This document shows, in pieces, positions 9,247 through 17,765 of a stretch of 64,000 nucleotides of DNA; position 1 is the stretch's first letter; the number at the start of each line of letters is the position of its first letter. Under the pieces are notes generated by a model that was given only the letters and a program-made list of their open reading frames with translations, was not told where the DNA came from and searched no databases. Source of the stretch: Paenibacillus lautus NBRC 15380 (GTDB taxonomy: Bacteria > Bacillota > Bacilli > Paenibacillales > Paenibacillaceae); assembly GCF_004000945.1 (NCBI RefSeq), contig NZ_BIMF01000022.1, positions 1 to 64,000 of the forward strand, in the 5' to 3' direction. A program made the translations under genes and the position numbers.

Positions 9247-11577
9247 TTATTCCACTTTCGTAATCGGCGCAAAGCCGGCAAGCAGACGTTTCACACCCAC
9301 AGGCGCCGGGAATGCAATCTGCAATTCCATGTCGTTGCCGCTTCCCTTTACCGCTACAATCGTACCGGTTCCCCATTTGCCATGGGCCACTTTGTCGCCG
9401 GCTTTAAATTCCCCACTGCCCGAAGCGGCCGCTGGACGGGATGCTGCACCGGTTGTCATCGTCACCCGGCTCTTCGGCGCAGCTTGCGCGGAAGCGGTCG
9501 ATCCGCTGAGGGAGAGATCCACGCTGCGGCCGCCGCCAAAGTTGCTGCCTCCACCGCCTCCGAAGCCGCGTCCGGCGTAAGATCCGCCCACATTGCTACC
9601 GCCGCCGCGGCGGTATCGGTCATGCGCCATCTGGGTGTCTTCCTTCAGTTCTTCCGGGATTTCCTCCAGGAAGCGAGAAGGCGGGTTCGCCGTCGTGCGG
9701 CCAAATAGCGTACGCATGCGCGCACAGGACAGGAACAGCTGCTTCTCCGCCCGCGTGATGCCTACATAAGCAAGTCGGCGTTCCTCTTCCAGCTCTTCGT
9801 TATCCATAAAGGCACGGCTGTGCGGGAATACCCCTTCCTCCATGCCGATGATGAACACGACCGGGAACTCCAGACCTTTGGCGCTGTGCATGGTCATGAG
9901 CACGACAGCGTCGTCGCGGTCTTCTTCGTCATCGTTCATCGAATCGATGTCCGCGATCAGCGCAAGATCCGTAAGGAAGGAAATGAGGGACTTATCCTCG
10001 TTATTCTTCTCGAACTCTTGCGTCACCGACAGGAACTCGTCGATGTTCTCGAGGCGGGATCTGGATTCGATTGTATTCTCGTTTTGCAGCTCGAGTCGGT
10101 ATTCGGACATTTCAAGTATTTTTTCCGTAAGCTCGGTGACCGACAGAAACTCGACCATCCGGCTGAGCGCGGCAATCATGTCATAGAAGCCCACCAGCGC
10201 ATTGCGCGTCCGTCCGGCAAAACCGAGGTCGTCCACGATTTCCAGCACGCGGAAGATCGAGATGCCCCGCTCTGCGGCTGCAGCCGCCAGCTTCGCAACA
10301 GTTGTGTCGCCGATGCTTCTTTTTGGCACATTAATGATCCGCGTCAAGCTGATATCGTCGTCCGGATTGGAAATCAGGCGAAGATAAGCAAGCATGTCTT
10401 TGATCTCTTTGCGATCATAGAACTTGATGCCGCCGACGATCTGGTAAGGAATATCCGACTTAATCAGAATTTCCTCGATCACCCGGGACTGCGCATTGGT
10501 CCGGTACAGAATCGCATGATCCTGATAACTCTTGCCGTCTTTGATGTTCTTGCTAATTTCCGAGGTCACAAAATACCCCTCATCATGCTCCGTGTCCCCG
10601 CGGAACACCTTGATCTTCGGTCCTTCGCCTTGCTCGGTCCACAGATTCTTCGGCTTACGGCCTGTGTTCAGGCCAATAACATTGTTGGCAGCGTTCAAAA
10701 TATTCGCTGTCGAACGGTAATTCTGCTCCAGCAGAATTGTCCGTGCCTCCGGGTAATCTTGCTCAAAATTCAGGATGTTCGTGATATCCGCGCCACGCCA
10801 GCGGTAGATCGACTGATCGCTGTCCCCGACAACGCAAATGCGGTGATGGCTGTCCGCCAGCATGCGGCAAAGCATGTACTGCGCCCGGTTGGTATCCTGG
10901 TATTCGTCCACGTGGACATACTGGAATTTGCGCTGGTAGAAATCAAGAACCTCTGGAACTTCCTTAAACAGCTGAATCGTGGTCATGATCAGATCGTCAA
11001 AATCAAGCGAATTGTTACTCTTCAAGCGCTTCTGGTATTCGGTGTAGACCTTGGCTACAAGGGATTCAAAATAATCTCCGGCTTTCTGTTCATACTGCTG
11101 CGGGGAAATCAGTTCATTCTTAGCGGCGCTCATAGCTGCTTGAATTGCCTTCGGCTCGAATTTCTTCGGATCGATGTTGTGCTGCTTCATCACGTTCCGA
11201 ATAACGGACAGCTGATCGGTCGAGTCTAAAATACTGAAATTCGAGGTAAAGCCGATCCGTTCAATGTCTTTACGCAAAATCCGTACGCACATCGAGTGGA
11301 ACGTTGATACCCAGATGTCCTGGCCTTCCCGGCCGACCAGCTTGGATACCCGCTCCTGCATCTCGCGGGCTGCTTTATTCGTAAACGTAATCGCAAGAAT
11401 GCTCCAGGGAGCTGCTTTGCGCGTGGCGATTAGATACGCGATCCGGTGTGTCAGCACCCGCGTCTTACCGGAGCCGGCCCCCGCCATAATGAGCAGCGGT
11501 CCATCGGTTGCTTCAACGGCTTGACGCTGCTGCGGATTGAGACGTCTGACGGCGTCGTGTATATCAATGGAATGCAT
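9247..11577 (-). CDS. pcrA: ATP-dependent DNA helicase PcrA (UvrD family)
   Basis: 776 residues. PcrA is the essential SF1A 3'-5' helicase of Gram-positive bacteria, acting in replication restart, nucleotide excision repair, rolling-circle plasmid replication and clearing of stalled RNA polymerase. Walker A AGAGSGKT is at 32-39, motif II reads VDEYQDTN near 225, motif III QSIYRWRGAD and motif VI VGITRAEKQL. The C-terminal third has a Gly-rich, low-complexity stretch and then the Tudor-like segment (KAGDKVAHGKWGTGTIV) that binds RNA polymerase in PcrA proteins. GGAGG sits 8 nt before the ATG. It lies about 120 nt upstream of ligA and probably shares its transcript. Confidence 0.96.
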   Translation of the reverse strand: MHSIDIHDAVRRLNPQQRQAVEATDGPLLIMAGAGSGKTRVLTHRIAYLIATRKAAPWSILAITFTNKAAREMQERVSKLVGREGQDIWVSTFHSMCVRILRKDIERIGFTSNFSILDSTDQLSVIRNVMKQHNIDPKKFEPKAIQAAMSAAKNELISPQQYEQKAGDYFESLVAKVYTEYQKRLKSNNSLDFDDLIMTTIQLFKEVPEVLDFYQRKFQYVHVDEYQDTNRAQYMLCRMLADSHHRICVVGDSDQSIYRWRGADITNILNFEQDYPEARTILLEQNYRSTANILNAANNVIGLNTGRKPKNLWTEQGEGPKIKVFRGDTEHDEGYFVTSEISKNIKDGKSYQDHAILYRTNAQSRVIEEILIKSDIPYQIVGGIKFYDRKEIKDMLAYLRLISNPDDDISLTRIINVPKRSIGDTTVAKLAAAAAERGISIFRVLEIVDDLGFAGRTRNALVGFYDMIAALSRMVEFLSVTELTEKILEMSEYRLELQNENTIESRSRLENIDEFLSVTQEFEKNNEDKSLISFLTDLALIADIDSMNDDEEDRDDAVVLMTMHSAKGLEFPVVFIIGMEEGVFPHSRAFMDNEELEEERRLAYVGITRAEKQLFLSCARMRTLFGRTTANPPSRFLEEIPEELKEDTQMAHDRYRRGGGSNVGGSYAGRGFGGGGGSNFGGGRSVDLSLSGSTASAQAAPKSRVTMTTGAASRPAAASGSGEFKAGDKVAHGKWGTGTIVAVKGSGNDMELQIAFPAPVGVKRLLAGFAPITKVE

Positions 11578-11882
11578 AGTATTGCCTCCTAATAGGTGTA
11601 GATTTGATAAGGGAGAAACTTGGGTAAAGGTGAAAATCCAAAAGAATGGGATAGGGTGTCTGGTAGATAGATAAAATTTGAAGAGAATGAATATAGATTA
11701 CGACATATCTAAGACAGACACTTTGAGTTCTGCGTTGCTTGGCTTAATGAATTACATATTTAAATGAAATAAATACATGCTTAACCTCACAAGGCAGCAT
11801 GGAAAAGAAACACTATTATAGAACCTGAGGTTACCGTAATTAGTCTCTATATTTTTTAGCAGATGGGTATACAGAAAACCAA
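11578..11882. other. Gap between pcrB and pcrA
   Basis: 305 nt, AT-rich, with no convincing gene. It holds an 8-bp inverted repeat, TAACCTCA (11782-11789) and TGAGGTTA (11826-11833), around a 36-nt loop. The gap is longer than usual for a tightly coupled pcrB-pcrA pair, so pcrA may have its own promoter here, but I could not fix one. Confidence 0.4.
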
Positions 11883-12572
11883 TCAGCCCTTCATGGCCTT
11901 GACCGTCTCGAGCGCCTGCTCCAGATGATCATATACAATGTTGCCTACAACGATCGTATCAGAGATAGCTGCTGCCTCCGACGCTTGCTGGGCGCTCGTT
12001 ATTCCGCCACCGTAGAACAAACGGGCATTATCCAGCGATCTTCGAACCGTACGGACGGTCTCCATATCGCCAAATACGCCGCTGTATTCCAGGTATACAA
12101 TCGGCAGATTCATCAGCTTGTCCGCGATCTGAGCGTAAGCAGCGGCAACGCTCGCTTCAATCGAAGTCTCTGCTCCGGTCAGCTTCGCCACCGCGGCATT
12201 CTCGTTCAACACGATATAACCTTCGGTCACAACGAGATCCCACGGGATCATATACCCGTAGCGTTCGATTCCTTCGCGATGCCGGCCCATGATCCAGGTC
12301 GGATCCTGAGTATTCATGACCATAGGGACCATATATAGATCAAATCCGGGTACAACGGCTTCCAGATCGGATACTTCCTGCACGCACGGCAGCTCGTAGC
12401 GCCTAATTCGGGACAGCAGATCCACGGTATTTTCATAAGTGACTCCGGTTGAGCCTCCGACCATAATGGCATCGGTTCCTGACAAACATACCGCATCAAG
12501 GGTCTCGTCATCGATCTCCTTGTCGGGGTCCAGCTTAAACACATGCCTCCAGGATTGTATCATCTCTTTCAA
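11883..12572 (-). CDS. pcrB: Heptaprenylglyceryl phosphate synthase PcrB
   Basis: 229 residues, the family's usual length. PcrB joins heptaprenyl diphosphate to sn-glycerol-1-phosphate, giving an archaeal-type ether lipid precursor at the inner face of the membrane. It is a TIM barrel of the GGGP-synthase family: the segments KLDPDKE, GGSTGVTYEN, YLEYSGVFGD and LFYGGGI correspond to the phosphate- and substrate-binding loops. The TTG start at 12572 has GGAGGA seven nt upstream. The link with pcrA and ligA is positional and conserved in Bacilli rather than functional. A TATAAT -10 box is found at 12607-12602, about 30 nt before the start. Confidence 0.93.
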   Translation of the reverse strand: MKEMIQSWRHVFKLDPDKEIDDETLDAVCLSGTDAIMVGGSTGVTYENTVDLLSRIRRYELPCVQEVSDLEAVVPGFDLYMVPMVMNTQDPTWIMGRHREGIERYGYMIPWDLVVTEGYIVLNENAAVAKLTGAETSIEASVAAAYAQIADKLMNLPIVYLEYSGVFGDMETVRTVRRSLDNARLFYGGGITSAQQASEAAAISDTIVVGNIVYDHLEQALETVKAMKG

Positions 12573-12601
12573 GCGTCATTCCTCCACGTTCACGGGTTAC
12601 T

Positions 12602-12607
12602 ATTATA
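12602..12607 (-). promoter_or_regulatory. Candidate -10 box for pcrB-pcrA-ligA
   Basis: A consensus TATAAT on the minus strand 30 nt upstream of the pcrB TTG start. The matching -35 is weak (GTGCTA at 17 nt), so the promoter may need an activator or be read as a near-consensus site. A palindrome at 12648-12670 lies just upstream. Confidence 0.45.
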
Positions 12608-12647
12608 CTAAAATAAGTCTATGCTAGCACGGTAAGCAAGTCAATTT

Positions 12648-12670
12648 ATGTTCGCATAAAATACGAACAT
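12648..12670. promoter_or_regulatory. ATGTTCG-N9-CGAACAT palindrome upstream of pcrB
   Basis: A perfect 7-bp inverted repeat followed by six T on the plus strand. As there is no plus-strand gene before it, it is unlikely to be a functional plus terminator. It sits about 40 nt upstream of the pcrB -10 box. The CGAACA half-sites resemble halves of Firmicute LexA boxes but point outward, so an SOS role is only a guess. Confidence 0.35.
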
Positions 12671-12732
12671 TTTTTTGGTAATTGTGATGTAGGAGCCAAA
12701 GGACGCGGTACTGTACTGCTGAGATGAGAATG

Positions 12733-12772
12733 AAAAAGCCCGCCCGAATTCACATGAGTGAATCGGACGGGC
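12733..12772 (-). terminator. Intrinsic terminator of the SLH beta-helix gene
   Basis: On the minus strand GCCCGTCCGATTCAC pairs with GTGAATTCGGGCGGGC around a TCAT loop and is followed by TTTTTC. It lies 24 nt after the stop codon. Confidence 0.9.
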
Positions 12773-12795
12773 AAGATGATCATTTTAGCCGTATT

Positions 12796-15700
12796 TTAGA
12801 GCAAGTTGATTAGTAATCTCGCCAGCTGTTTGAGTGCCGTAATTTTAGCATCATTCTGACTGCCAATTCTAGCTTGCCACGCCGCGTCACGAGCAGTGAT
12901 CAAGTCAGTTAAAGTAGGGTCATCATTAATCAGCTTATCAGCATCTGCAATGGCCTCATCAATCAACATGTTCAGTGTCGGAATAATGATGGATATTGGT
13001 TGAGCAATTGTCTGCTGCGACCCACGGGCCAGCTTAACCTTTGCGTGATAAATAACGTATTGAGCACCGTCATTGTAATTCTCAAGAATGATCGAGCCTT
13101 GATCTTCTTTAAGATATACGCTGCCAGTTACGGTTGCTGGAGTTGTCATTTCCAGATCCTCAATGATAACTAAAGTATCATCCAATAGAGGATTATTTCG
13201 ATCTGCAAGATAAACCGCATCCCCAACCGTTGTAAGATAGGAAACTCTTGACTCAATCATTAGTTTTGCCTTCTCTTCGTTCAGAAGATCAAATTCTCCA
13301 TCCTTAATGTCCAGCGTATCATAAGTCGTATCCAGAACTTGATTACTGCTTACATCAATAAATTCAGTTTTAAATGTATATCTTCCCGCTTGCTTGAACT
13401 TCAGCTCATACTGGAGTTCAAGATTAGACACATCATATCCGTTATCATTTGAACCGTGGTAAGCCTCAATCGAATTATTCAATGAATTGGGCTGGAACGG
13501 TAACAAAGCACCTTCACTTGACTTGAGTTCAACAATATCCGGGTTCAACGGACCCTCGATAGAAAAGCGAAGGTATACCTTATCTTGAGTTGGATAATAT
13601 CCCGACCCAAGCGTAAGCCGTAAAGCTTTATCAACTAAACGATTTCCTTCAATGGATGAGTAGAAATTATACTCTACTGCCGGCTGAAGATCAGACTGAG
13701 GTTCATCCAAAACAAGTTTGTTATGATCCGTGAAATTCAGTTCTGCGCCGTTTACTTCCATATCGAATACATACCAGTATAACTCATCTCCACTTCCACC
13801 CGGGATATGATATATCTTCACAGGTTGACCGCTATTTCCGCTGTATATCTCGACTTTAGCAGTTGAATTACGAAGCGTTTCCGATCCGTCATATCCGTTT
13901 CTGGAGTAGTTGTGAATATAGAACTGATACTTGCCGTCTACGCGCTTGCGAATGGTCGTTGTCTCTGGGCCATAGGAGTCTGTATCATCATGGTCCAGAT
14001 CCGCGTACTTTTCTCCCTGATAATAATATTCCCGATCACCAAAATAAGTGTGGAATGATCTTCCATCAGGCGTTGGTCCAAGCAGGTGGGAGTCTTCATC
14101 CCTCGGCTTCTCACCCCATGTCAACACGATGCGAATCTCATCGTTTGCCGGGATTTTGATTGCAGTCGCATCTTCATTCCGGTTAAAGCTGTCGCTTAGT
14201 GAGACACCTACTACATAAGTCGTAATAAAGCCGGCTTTTGTGAGTTGTCCAGTATATACCCCGGCTGGCAAATTAGCGGTATATCGTCCATCCAAACTAG
14301 TAACCGACGACGCAGCAATGCTGCCCGTTGTATTGCCTAATCCTCTGCGGAAGTCAATTCTCATACCTTCCACAGGAAGTTCGTTAACATCAGTTATTGT
14401 ACCTTCGAAGCCTTCAAGTTTCACACTTCCCGTTAAACTTGTTGTGAACTTGGAGCTACCCTCTACAGGAGACACATTAAGAACAAATGTATCACCATAA
14501 TGCTCATCGAGCGAAATCGGTTTAAATGTCAGCATTTTAGTTACATTATTAAAAGCAATGTCTTCCAACTGATAAACAGTGCCTGCGACCGTTGCGCTGA
14601 TGTTAAAATCAGTCAGTTCCAGAGAAGGCACGGCATTCGCAAACTGTAATACTGCCTGTCCGTTACTCAATTGAATACGGTTCGTAACCGGCGGCTGAGT
14701 AGGATTAGGATTCGTTGTATTCCCGTTCTCTCCGGTTCCAGCGTTAGATCCAGAAGTAGAACCTCCGCTACTAACGCTTACGGTAACGTTATCCGCTAAC
14801 ACCAGACTGCCCGGGCGCTGAGTAAAGGATACGCCAGCAGCATTAACTTGGGCACTGCCAATGCTTCCCTGACCACTCACAGACGCTGCTGCATTAAGAA
14901 TCAGGGATAGGACAGATGCAGAAGATCCAACATTCAGACTCGTGCCGGAAGCATTCGCCGCAACATTTAGCTGAGCTACAGAGCCTGAAGTAAGATTCAC
15001 ATTCAGCGAAGCTGCTGTAACATCTACTGTTTCGAACTGCCCTGCTAAAGTCACGTTGGAGCCAGATGGAATAAGATTGGACAATAAAAGATCTTTAAAC
15101 CCTTCACCTGTCAAACCTGTTTCTTCCAGGATCGCACCGGATTGCAGTGTAACCTGTGACACAGAGCTGCCACCTTCGGCAACGATACGGACACTTCCGT
15201 CCTTTTTGTTCACAATAACGGTAATAAGCACGGAGTCAACCACATGAATACTGTTTTTGCCCCCGCCTTTTATCGTTGTACTTCCCTTGACCGTTACTCC
15301 TTGAAGCGTGACATCCCCTTCACCAACGCCTTCGCCAATGACAAGGTTACCCTCTATGGTCATATTTTGAAGCGTGATATCCGAGGCATTAATATGTACG
15401 GATCCCGGAATTTTCTTAGTTCCTGTAACAGGACCAAATGTGCCTGCCTTGTCATAACTCGTAACTTCCTTAGATTTAATCTGCTCAAGAGCACGATCAA
15501 GTACAGTTATGGCTTCAGCACGCGATGCACTTGCTGTCGGTCTGAACTTGCCATTACTTCCATTCATGATACCGCTAGAAGTGACAGCCCCGATCGCCCC
15601 TTTGCTCCATGTTGGACTACTATCCGTGTCTGTAAATTTATTGGCTGCATCACTTGGTTTAAGCTCCATTAGTGAACTCAAGATGACAGCCAATTCCTGA

Positions 15701-16116
15701 CGTGTTACCTTACTATCCGGTTTGAAGGTTCCATTGCTGTATCCCTTCATGTACCCTTGCGAGGCAGCCACGGACAAGTCATTATAGTACCATGATGTAC
15801 TTTTGACGTCACGGTATGAAATGACAGCCTTTGTCTCGAACTGAAACGATCGATTAATGACCGCGGCAAGCTGAGCCCTAGTTATTGGAGCATTCGGATG
15901 AATCTTTCCGTTTTGATCCCCATTAAGATAACCTTGTTCATTCCATTTTTGAAGCGACTTGCTTGCCCAGTGTCCTGTAATATCACTAGCACTGGAGGTG
16001 GTTTGTGCCTCACCTTTTGCTGTTGCGGCATAGGCTCCGCCTAACGGAGACAGTATGAGGGATATACCTAATACTGCACTTATTGCCCTTTTGTAAAATT
16101 TTAGTCTGTTACCCAA
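12796..16116 (-). CDS. SLH-domain surface protein with beta-helix and YfaP-like domain
   Basis: 1106 residues, secreted. A signal peptide (about 1-31) is followed by three SLH domains (about 44-93, 98-152, 159-212) that should anchor the protein to pyruvylated cell-wall polymer. Residues about 225-450 are short repeated strands rich in Val, Thr, Ser and Gly, as in right-handed beta-helix or polymer-forming surface proteins. A Gly/Asn/Pro linker follows near 455-480, then a carboxypeptidase-regulatory-like domain (DGRYTANLPAGVYTGQL) and a region with LTWGEKPRDEDSHL, GPDG-like turns and FYIHNYS that resembles YfaP/DUF2135. The last part is beta-rich with a helical tail. TTG at 16116 has a GAGAGAGG site 8 nt away. 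Function unknown; adhesin or S-layer-associated protein. Confidence 0.8.
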   Translation of the reverse strand: MGNRLKFYKRAISAVLGISLILSPLGGAYAATAKGEAQTTSSASDITGHWASKSLQKWNEQGYLNGDQNGKIHPNAPITRAQLAAVINRSFQFETKAVISYRDVKSTSWYYNDLSVAASQGYMKGYSNGTFKPDSKVTRQELAVILSSLMELKPSDAANKFTDTDSSPTWSKGAIGAVTSSGIMNGSNGKFRPTASASRAEAITVLDRALEQIKSKEVTSYDKAGTFGPVTGTKKIPGSVHINASDITLQNMTIEGNLVIGEGVGEGDVTLQGVTVKGSTTIKGGGKNSIHVVDSVLITVIVNKKDGSVRIVAEGGSSVSQVTLQSGAILEETGLTGEGFKDLLLSNLIPSGSNVTLAGQFETVDVTAASLNVNLTSGSVAQLNVAANASGTSLNVGSSASVLSLILNAAASVSGQGSIGSAQVNAAGVSFTQRPGSLVLADNVTVSVSSGGSTSGSNAGTGENGNTTNPNPTQPPVTNRIQLSNGQAVLQFANAVPSLELTDFNISATVAGTVYQLEDIAFNNVTKMLTFKPISLDEHYGDTFVLNVSPVEGSSKFTTSLTGSVKLEGFEGTITDVNELPVEGMRIDFRRGLGNTTGSIAASSVTSLDGRYTANLPAGVYTGQLTKAGFITTYVVGVSLSDSFNRNEDATAIKIPANDEIRIVLTWGEKPRDEDSHLLGPTPDGRSFHTYFGDREYYYQGEKYADLDHDDTDSYGPETTTIRKRVDGKYQFYIHNYSRNGYDGSETLRNSTAKVEIYSGNSGQPVKIYHIPGGSGDELYWYVFDMEVNGAELNFTDHNKLVLDEPQSDLQPAVEYNFYSSIEGNRLVDKALRLTLGSGYYPTQDKVYLRFSIEGPLNPDIVELKSSEGALLPFQPNSLNNSIEAYHGSNDNGYDVSNLELQYELKFKQAGRYTFKTEFIDVSSNQVLDTTYDTLDIKDGEFDLLNEEKAKLMIESRVSYLTTVGDAVYLADRNNPLLDDTLVIIEDLEMTTPATVTGSVYLKEDQGSIILENYNDGAQYVIYHAKVKLARGSQQTIAQPISIIIPTLNMLIDEAIADADKLINDDPTLTDLITARDAAWQARIGSQNDAKITALKQLARLLINLL

Positions 16117-16338
16117 GTTGAATTCCTCTCTCCCTAATTATTATCAATCCCAACACAAGACTATACGACTATTATTCTATCGATTTGAATCAATAGACCT
16201 AAATCTATATAGTCTATAAGTTCTAATAACATTAACACTTCCAGTAAATAACACAAGTCCAATTACTGGAACAAATGAAAAAACATGCCCTTTTATAGAC
16301 ATATTTTTTCATAATCTGCATATATGGTTGGTTATTAA

Positions 16339-17199
16339 CTAAAACCTCAAACTGTTCTGCTCCAGCTCCGGCTCTGTCAGCAGGTCTGAATAAACGCCGT
16401 ACACGCCCCATTTTTCATAATTGTTCACGGTCGTGGTGTCATTAATGGTGTGGACATAGGTCACGGCACCCGCTTGCCTCAGCTTGGCTACGAAATTCGG
16501 GCTGACCTTGTACTCCGGCATGGTAACAGCGTCGATATTGTTTTCCTGCACGAAGGCCGTGATCTCGGCGGGTGAATCTTGCGTGGCATACAACGTATAG
16601 ATAATTGATTCAAACGGATAGATGTCCATGACCATATCGAGCATGGGCTCATTATAAATTTGGATGACCACCCGATCCAGAAGTTTCGAATCCCGCTCAT
16701 AAGCAGCGTTTACAATCTCCGTGAACAGGTATTGAATGTCCTGATCCTTCTGCTCCTTCGTATCCGTCACGATGTAGATATCGGGATGACGCTCCATCAT
16801 ATCCATGATCCCCTCAATATCCATCGGTTGGTATTGCTCCAAAATCGGCGTATTTATGAATTCCTCATGGCTCAGGCGCGCTGCCTGCTTATCGTCAGGG
16901 AGTTTTTCCTTCTGGCCCAGCTGCTGTGTCATGCTCTCCGTCCACTCATGCCTGGCCACGACTTTACGGTCCTCCGTCAGCATCAAATCAATCTCGAATA
17001 CCCGAGTGCCTTTCTCGTAGTTAACGACCATGGCTTCGTAGGCGTTCGTGTAGGGTTGTTCCCCGATGCTTCCCATGGCATGGGCGATCAGGCGATAGGC
17101 CGCGAATCCTTGCGGCTCTTCCTCTTCCAACTCCAGATGAGTCAGAAGCAGTATCATAACGGCGGAAAATAATAGAAGGACAACTGCGATCCGTTTCAT
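16339..17199 (-). CDS. Membrane-anchored glycerophosphodiester phosphodiesterase-family protein
   Basis: 286 residues with an N-terminal membrane anchor (about 4-20, VVLLLFSAVMILLLTHL). The rest is a PI-PLC/GDPD-type TIM barrel: the first catalytic-type motif is IAHAMGS, then FEIDLMLTED and VARHEW, which supply His, Glu, Asp and His positions of GDPD enzymes. The usual PENT motif is replaced by PYTNAYEAM, as in a GDPD subgroup whose substrate is not settled. Members cleave glycerophosphodiesters or phosphoglycerol polymers outside the cell. ATG at 17199 follows AAAGGGTGGGG; the ATG at 17226 has no site. It is divergent from an LtaS-like gene 570 nt away, which could supply a phosphoglycerol-containing substrate (inference). 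Confidence 0.78.
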   Translation of the reverse strand: MKRIAVVLLLFSAVMILLLTHLELEEEEPQGFAAYRLIAHAMGSIGEQPYTNAYEAMVVNYEKGTRVFEIDLMLTEDRKVVARHEWTESMTQQLGQKEKLPDDKQAARLSHEEFINTPILEQYQPMDIEGIMDMMERHPDIYIVTDTKEQKDQDIQYLFTEIVNAAYERDSKLLDRVVIQIYNEPMLDMVMDIYPFESIIYTLYATQDSPAEITAFVQENNIDAVTMPEYKVSPNFVAKLRQAGAVTYVHTINDTTTVNNYEKWGVYGVYSDLLTEPELEQNSLRF

Positions 17200-17226
17200 G
17201 GTATCCCCACCCTTTGTTTCGTTCAT

Positions 17227-17765
17227 TGCTGTTGCTAGGTAAATACCCGGTTAATGGAGGGGCCAAACAAAAAAACGCCACTTGGCTACTGCCAAATGAC
17301 GGAACGCATCATACACAAAAACTGCCCCATTGATGTTCTGCAGTTTCACGTACTCCCATTCATGCTTCCATAAGACGCGACGGAGGTTTTTTGCGGATTA
17401 GTCAGAAAATCAAATCTTCTAGGTTTTCGTAAGAAGTCAATCTCTACAACATTAAGCCACGGCTGAAATTTGCATACTGGACTGTCGATACTCCCAATAC
17501 CATCACGAGGAGCTTAATCGGCTGTTGTTCCATAGTTTGGCGCGAGCAAAATACTTGTGGACAATAGCAGATAAATCGGATTCGTTCCCCCTCCTTGCTT
17601 TTATAGATAACGTAATCACTTTCATTTCCTTGTCCATTTTGTCTGATAATCAGTATGCACTTTATAGTTTAATTTCCATTATTTATCTAGCACCTATTCT
17701 ATTTTACGTTATAATTTTAACTATTGCTTAAATCTGTTTATTTTACTCAAGGAAAAGGGTGCATC
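17227..17765. other. Gene-poor gap between GDPD and LtaS-like genes
   Basis: About 540 nt. The half near the GDPD gene has moderate GC and shows short protein-like stretches on the minus strand in different frames, including WKHEWEYVKLQNINGAVFV around 17300-17390, broken by stops, as expected for a decayed gene (possibly a transposase). The right half becomes very AT-rich and holds the upstream region of the LtaS-like gene. A 5-bp hairpin TTGGC-TACT-GCCAA lies at 17284-17297. No intact gene is supported. Confidence 0.45.

Noticed and set aside
9820..11229. 469-codon plus-strand ORF
   Set aside because: It is antisense to pcrA, which has all helicase motifs; the long frame arises from codon bias.
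12648..12677. Plus-strand intrinsic terminator
   Set aside because: There is a hairpin and T tract, but no plus-strand gene precedes it and the 7-bp stem is AT-rich.
17525..17731. 68-codon plus-strand ORF with hydrophobic residues
   Set aside because: No ribosome site, and hydrophobicity is expected from AT-rich sequence upstream of the LtaS-like gene.
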